This document shows, one piece after another, positions 5,609-6,854 of a DNA stretch of 6,854 bases. Within the stretch, counting starts at the first letter, position 1. Every line of letters begins with the position of its first letter. Source of the stretch: Gammaproteobacteria bacterium. Its GTDB lineage: Bacteria > Pseudomonadota > Gammaproteobacteria > Xanthomonadales > Marinicellaceae. Both the position numbers and the translations under genes were made by a program. The stretch lies in the NCBI GenBank assembly GCA_030426705.1, contig JAUHXW010000159.1, positions 1-6,854 of the forward strand, written 5' to 3'. Below the pieces are notes generated by a model that was given only the letters and a program-made list of their open reading frames with translations, was not told where the DNA came from and did no database searches.

Positions 5609-6854
5609 ATGAGATATTGTTATCTGTTGGGCTTGTTGGTCATTTTTGCCAATTCAAAAGCACAAATCGCTGCCAATGGCTGGATCATTGAAGACATCCA
5701 CGGCCCGTCGCAAGTGGGCATTGTTGACAGCATACCGGTTGATCTTAACCAGGATGGTTTAATGGATGTGGTTTCGGCTTCAATTGATGATGGCCACCTG
5801 CGAGCCTATATCAACCAAGGCGGCTATCAATTTGAACAGGAATACATCTCAAAGGAAGTCCCTGGCATTTATCGAGTAACTGCGACAGACATCAATCAGG
5901 ATGGTCAAACCGATTTTTTGCTGCCTTCAATAGCAACCCATGAAGTCATAGTTTTGATTAAAGACGAACAGGGCTACAACAAACAAACCATTGCCACTGC
6001 CGTTGTTCTTCCTACTGACGCCCAAGCCGCAGATTTCAATCAGGATGGTTTAGTGGATGTGGTCAGTGTATCTTTTGAGAACGATGAACTGTTGCTCCAC
6101 CTGCAACAGGCAAACGGTACATATCAAACCCAAATTATCTCATCTGCTGCACAAAATCCCAGAAAACTGCAAATCAATGATTTTAACAACGACAGCTTCC
6201 CTGACATCCTGTTGGCATCTTCGGGTGATGATTCAGTCAGGCTATATTCCAACCTTGGAAACGCAGTTTTTGCTGAAAACCTGATCAGCAACAGAATGAT
6301 TGGCACCCGCTTCATCACCGAATGTGATTTCAACAACGATGACCTGATGGATTTCGCTGTTTCCGCAACGGGTGTAGACACCGTTTACCTATTTACCAAC
6401 ACTGGCAACAACCAATTCATACCCAATACCATCGACAACAACCTCCTCGGCGCCAACGCCCTCCACTGTGCCGATATTGATAATGACCAACAAACTGAAC
6501 TGGTGAGTGTTGCCAGCAACTCCGGAAACATTTACACCCACGAATTAACCGGCAATCTCAACCGACAACTCATCGCCAACACCCGTGATGGCTATGTCAC
6601 GGTTAATGTAGCCACATACGATCAAAACCAACCACCCCAAATCCTCACCCAAGCCTATTACGAAAACCGAAACCTGTTGTATTCTACTGGTGTATCAAAC
6701 CAAGAAACAGTCGTTTGGGAAAATTTTCCGGATGGGGCATATTATCTAGGTGAAGGAGATTTTGATAACGATGGTGATCAAGATTACACATATGCGGCAT
6801 TTCGAGAAGGCCGAATTTATATAGCAGAAAATCGGCCAACAGGCTTTGTGACTC
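5609..6854 (+). CDS. Secreted FG-GAP/VCBS beta-propeller protein, 3' end missing
   Basis: The reading frame is open for 415 codons from the ATG to the window edge with no stop, so the gene continues outside. A signal peptide (MRYCYLLGLLVIFANSKA, cleavage likely after Ala18) sends it out of the cytoplasm. The rest is built from repeats carrying Ca2+-binding loops of the form DxNxDGxxD. They start at residues 45 (DLNQDGLMD), 94, 142, 191, 240, 289 (DIDNDQQTE, weakened) and 384 (DFDNDGDQD). A badly decayed copy sits near 337. The spacing is 47-49 residues, one propeller blade each, as in the N-terminal domain of integrin alpha chains. Such proteins are usually surface or secreted adhesion or binding proteins; the ligand is unknown. 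No strong Shine-Dalgarno precedes the ATG. An in-frame GTG at 5588 would add MKSVLIK, a more basic signal-peptide start, and is a real alternative; TAA at 5582 bounds the frame. Confidence 0.85.
   Translation, partial: MRYCYLLGLLVIFANSKAQIAANGWIIEDIHGPSQVGIVDSIPVDLNQDGLMDVVSASIDDGHLRAYINQGGYQFEQEYISKEVPGIYRVTATDINQDGQTDFLLPSIATHEVIVLIKDEQGYNKQTIATAVVLPTDAQAADFNQDGLVDVVSVSFENDELLLHLQQANGTYQTQIISSAAQNPRKLQINDFNNDSFPDILLASSGDDSVRLYSNLGNAVFAENLISNRMIGTRFITECDFNNDDLMDFAVSATGVDTVYLFTNTGNNQFIPNTIDNNLLGANALHCADIDNDQQTELVSVASNSGNIYTHELTGNLNRQLIANTRDGYVTVNVATYDQNQPPQILTQAYYENRNLLYSTGVSNQETVVWENFPDGAYYLGEGDFDNDGDQDYTYAAFREGRIYIAENRPTGFVT

Noticed and set aside
6057..6381. Overlapping open frames on both strands inside the propeller gene (6057-6284 plus, 6124-6381 minus)
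   Set aside because: The frame opened at 5609 is continuous through this region and encodes regular calcium-loop repeats, so these are shadows.
1..6854. Mobile element, defence system or CRISPR array
   Set aside because: I saw no transposase or integrase, no terminal repeats or target duplications, no spacer-repeat pattern and no defence-type gene cluster. The DinG-family helicase has the full-length YoaA layout with its cysteines intact and sits in a core-gene setting, not beside cas genes.

Overview
The window looks like a chromosomal segment of a Gram-negative gammaproteobacterium with a moderately AT-leaning genome. The evidence is a class A penicillin-binding protein of the PBP1B type with a UB2H domain, a lipobox-bearing outer-membrane-type lipoprotein, a YoaA-type iron-sulfur helicase, and Sec signal peptides on two other products. 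A marine gammaproteobacterium of the Marinicella kind would fit, but that placement is an impression and not something the sequence proves.

Layout: a minus-strand gene (43-795) encodes a secreted, methionine-rich, DUF4412-like protein of unknown function. It diverges from a plus-strand cluster across a short intergenic region (796-912) that carries the promoters and a perfect 12-bp palindrome. The cluster holds PBP1B (mrcB, 913-2976), a small TPR lipoprotein (3024-3506) and the YoaA helicase (3509-5425). Gaps of 47 and 2 bases suggest one transcript. A 183-base intergenic region (5426-5608) with two perfect inverted repeats and a 35-codon ORF of doubtful status follows. The last gene (5609 to beyond the window end) is a secreted FG-GAP/VCBS beta-propeller protein; its 3' end is missing.

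How the genes work together: PBP1B polymerises and cross-links peptidoglycan in the periplasm. The adjacent TPR lipoprotein has the position and architecture expected of an LpoP-type activator, which would reach PBP1B from the outer membrane through the UB2H domain. YoaA acts on DNA in the cytoplasm (replication-linked repair) and has no evident functional link to wall synthesis beyond sharing the transcript. The flanking secreted proteins appear to be independent genes.

Overall this is mostly core genome. I found no mobile element, RNA gene, CRISPR array or defence system. The most interesting items are the PBP1B-lipoprotein pair, the regular repeat structure of the propeller gene, and the unexplained dyad symmetries in the two intergenic regions.
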